NCBI GenBank assembly: GCA_021162615.1
Contig: JAGGYH010000086.1
Span: forward strand, 1-42,479
Direction: 5' to 3'
Source: Candidatus Aminicenantota bacterium
GTDB lineage: Bacteria; Acidobacteriota; Aminicenantia; Aminicenantales; Aminicenantaceae
DNA length: 42,479 nt
The number at the start of each line of letters is the position of its first letter. Positions within the stretch are counted from its first letter, which is position 1. Positions 42,390-42,479 of the stretch are shown here, piece after piece. A model generated the notes under the pieces. It was not told the DNA's origin. It saw nothing but the letters and a program-made list of their open reading frames with translations, and searched no databases. The position numbers were made by a program, and so were the translations under genes.

Positions 42390-42479
42390 CCTTACAGGCA
42401 AGCCGATATGAAATTCAGATATGGCCTGTGCTCCCTTCAGATTTTTAACGCCATTCTTCGCACTGTGTTCTCGGCTGCT
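42387..42479 (-). CDS. Possible C-terminal end of an unidentified gene (partial)
   Basis: On the minus strand the frame is open from the edge for 30 codons and ends in TAA, giving a tail that finishes SEFHIGLPVR. Its codon use includes CGA and CGG-poor choices that do not settle the matter. On the plus strand an ATG at 42410 also opens a frame (MKFRYGLCSLQIF) to the edge. Only one, or neither, may be real. The product is not recognisable. Confidence 0.3.
   Translation of the reverse strand, partial: SSREHSAKNGVKNLKGAQAISEFHIGLPVR

Noticed and set aside
1-42479. CRISPR arrays, tRNA/rRNA genes, insertion sequences, phage genes
   Set aside because: No regularly spaced repeats, cloverleaf-like segments, transposase or phage motifs were seen on reading through the window.

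Overview
The window reads as a compact chromosome segment from a diderm (Gram-negative type), LPS-making bacterium of moderate GC, by eye a little above 40%. Support for an outer membrane with LPS: gmhA, lpxK, an LpxL-type acyltransferase, lptE, an LptC/LptA-like protein, lptB. Arg codons AGA/AGG and A/T-ending codons look frequent, and TTG/GTG starts occur. The lineage cannot be fixed from sequence alone. The mix of Bacillus-like HPr kinase/HPr with proteobacterial-like leuS-lptE-holA and lptB-rpoN-hpf-ptsN-hprK-rapZ clusters, with methylmalonyl-CoA mutase, suggests a deep-branching or uncultivated group (Acidobacteriota/Aminicenantota-like or deltaproteobacteria-like). That is inference only. 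No mobile elements, CRISPR arrays, rRNA or tRNA genes were seen, and no gene-free stretch exceeds 300 bases.

Layout. 1-42: tail of an upstream gene, then a strong terminator. 237-1606: divergent plsC (-) and gmhA (+). 1616-11022 (-): a run transcribed lpxK > lpxL > rph > UDP-glucuronate decarboxylase > flotillin > aspartate aminotransferase fused to an HprK/PEPCK-like domain > divergent ATP-type PEP carboxykinase. 11149-12015 (+): putative lipoprotein. 12003-19436 (-): DUF948 > YtxH > enolase > methylmalonyl-CoA mutase large subunit > secreted M20 amidohydrolase > comEC. 19660-24539 (+): small membrane protein, then leuS-lptE-holA. 24531-24800 (-): rpsT. 24902-26922 (+): murJ-dtd. 26919-30735 (-): ftsY > ribD > ribE > ribBA. 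30849-41786 (+): recJ > lptC/A > lptB > rpoN > hpf > ptsN > hprK > rapZ > manX-type EIIA > ptsH > ptsI. 41838-42251 (-): mannose-6-phosphate isomerase-type cupin. The right edge is ambiguous.

How the genes fit together. The last large operon joins LPS export to a regulatory phosphotransferase system: EI, HPr with both His15 and Ser46, two EIIA proteins, HPr kinase, RapZ and sigma-54, with no sugar permease in view. On the other side, the aminotransferase fusion (aspartate to oxaloacetate) lies next to a PEPCK (oxaloacetate to PEP), and the fusion's extra C-terminal half belongs to the same P-loop superfamily as PEPCK and HPr kinase. This fused locus is the best candidate for an undescribed system here. 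Convergent genes abut or overlap by a few bases. Several good sigma-70-like promoters (TTGACA-N17-TATAAT type) lie so close to start codons that leaderless or nearly leaderless mRNAs are predicted.
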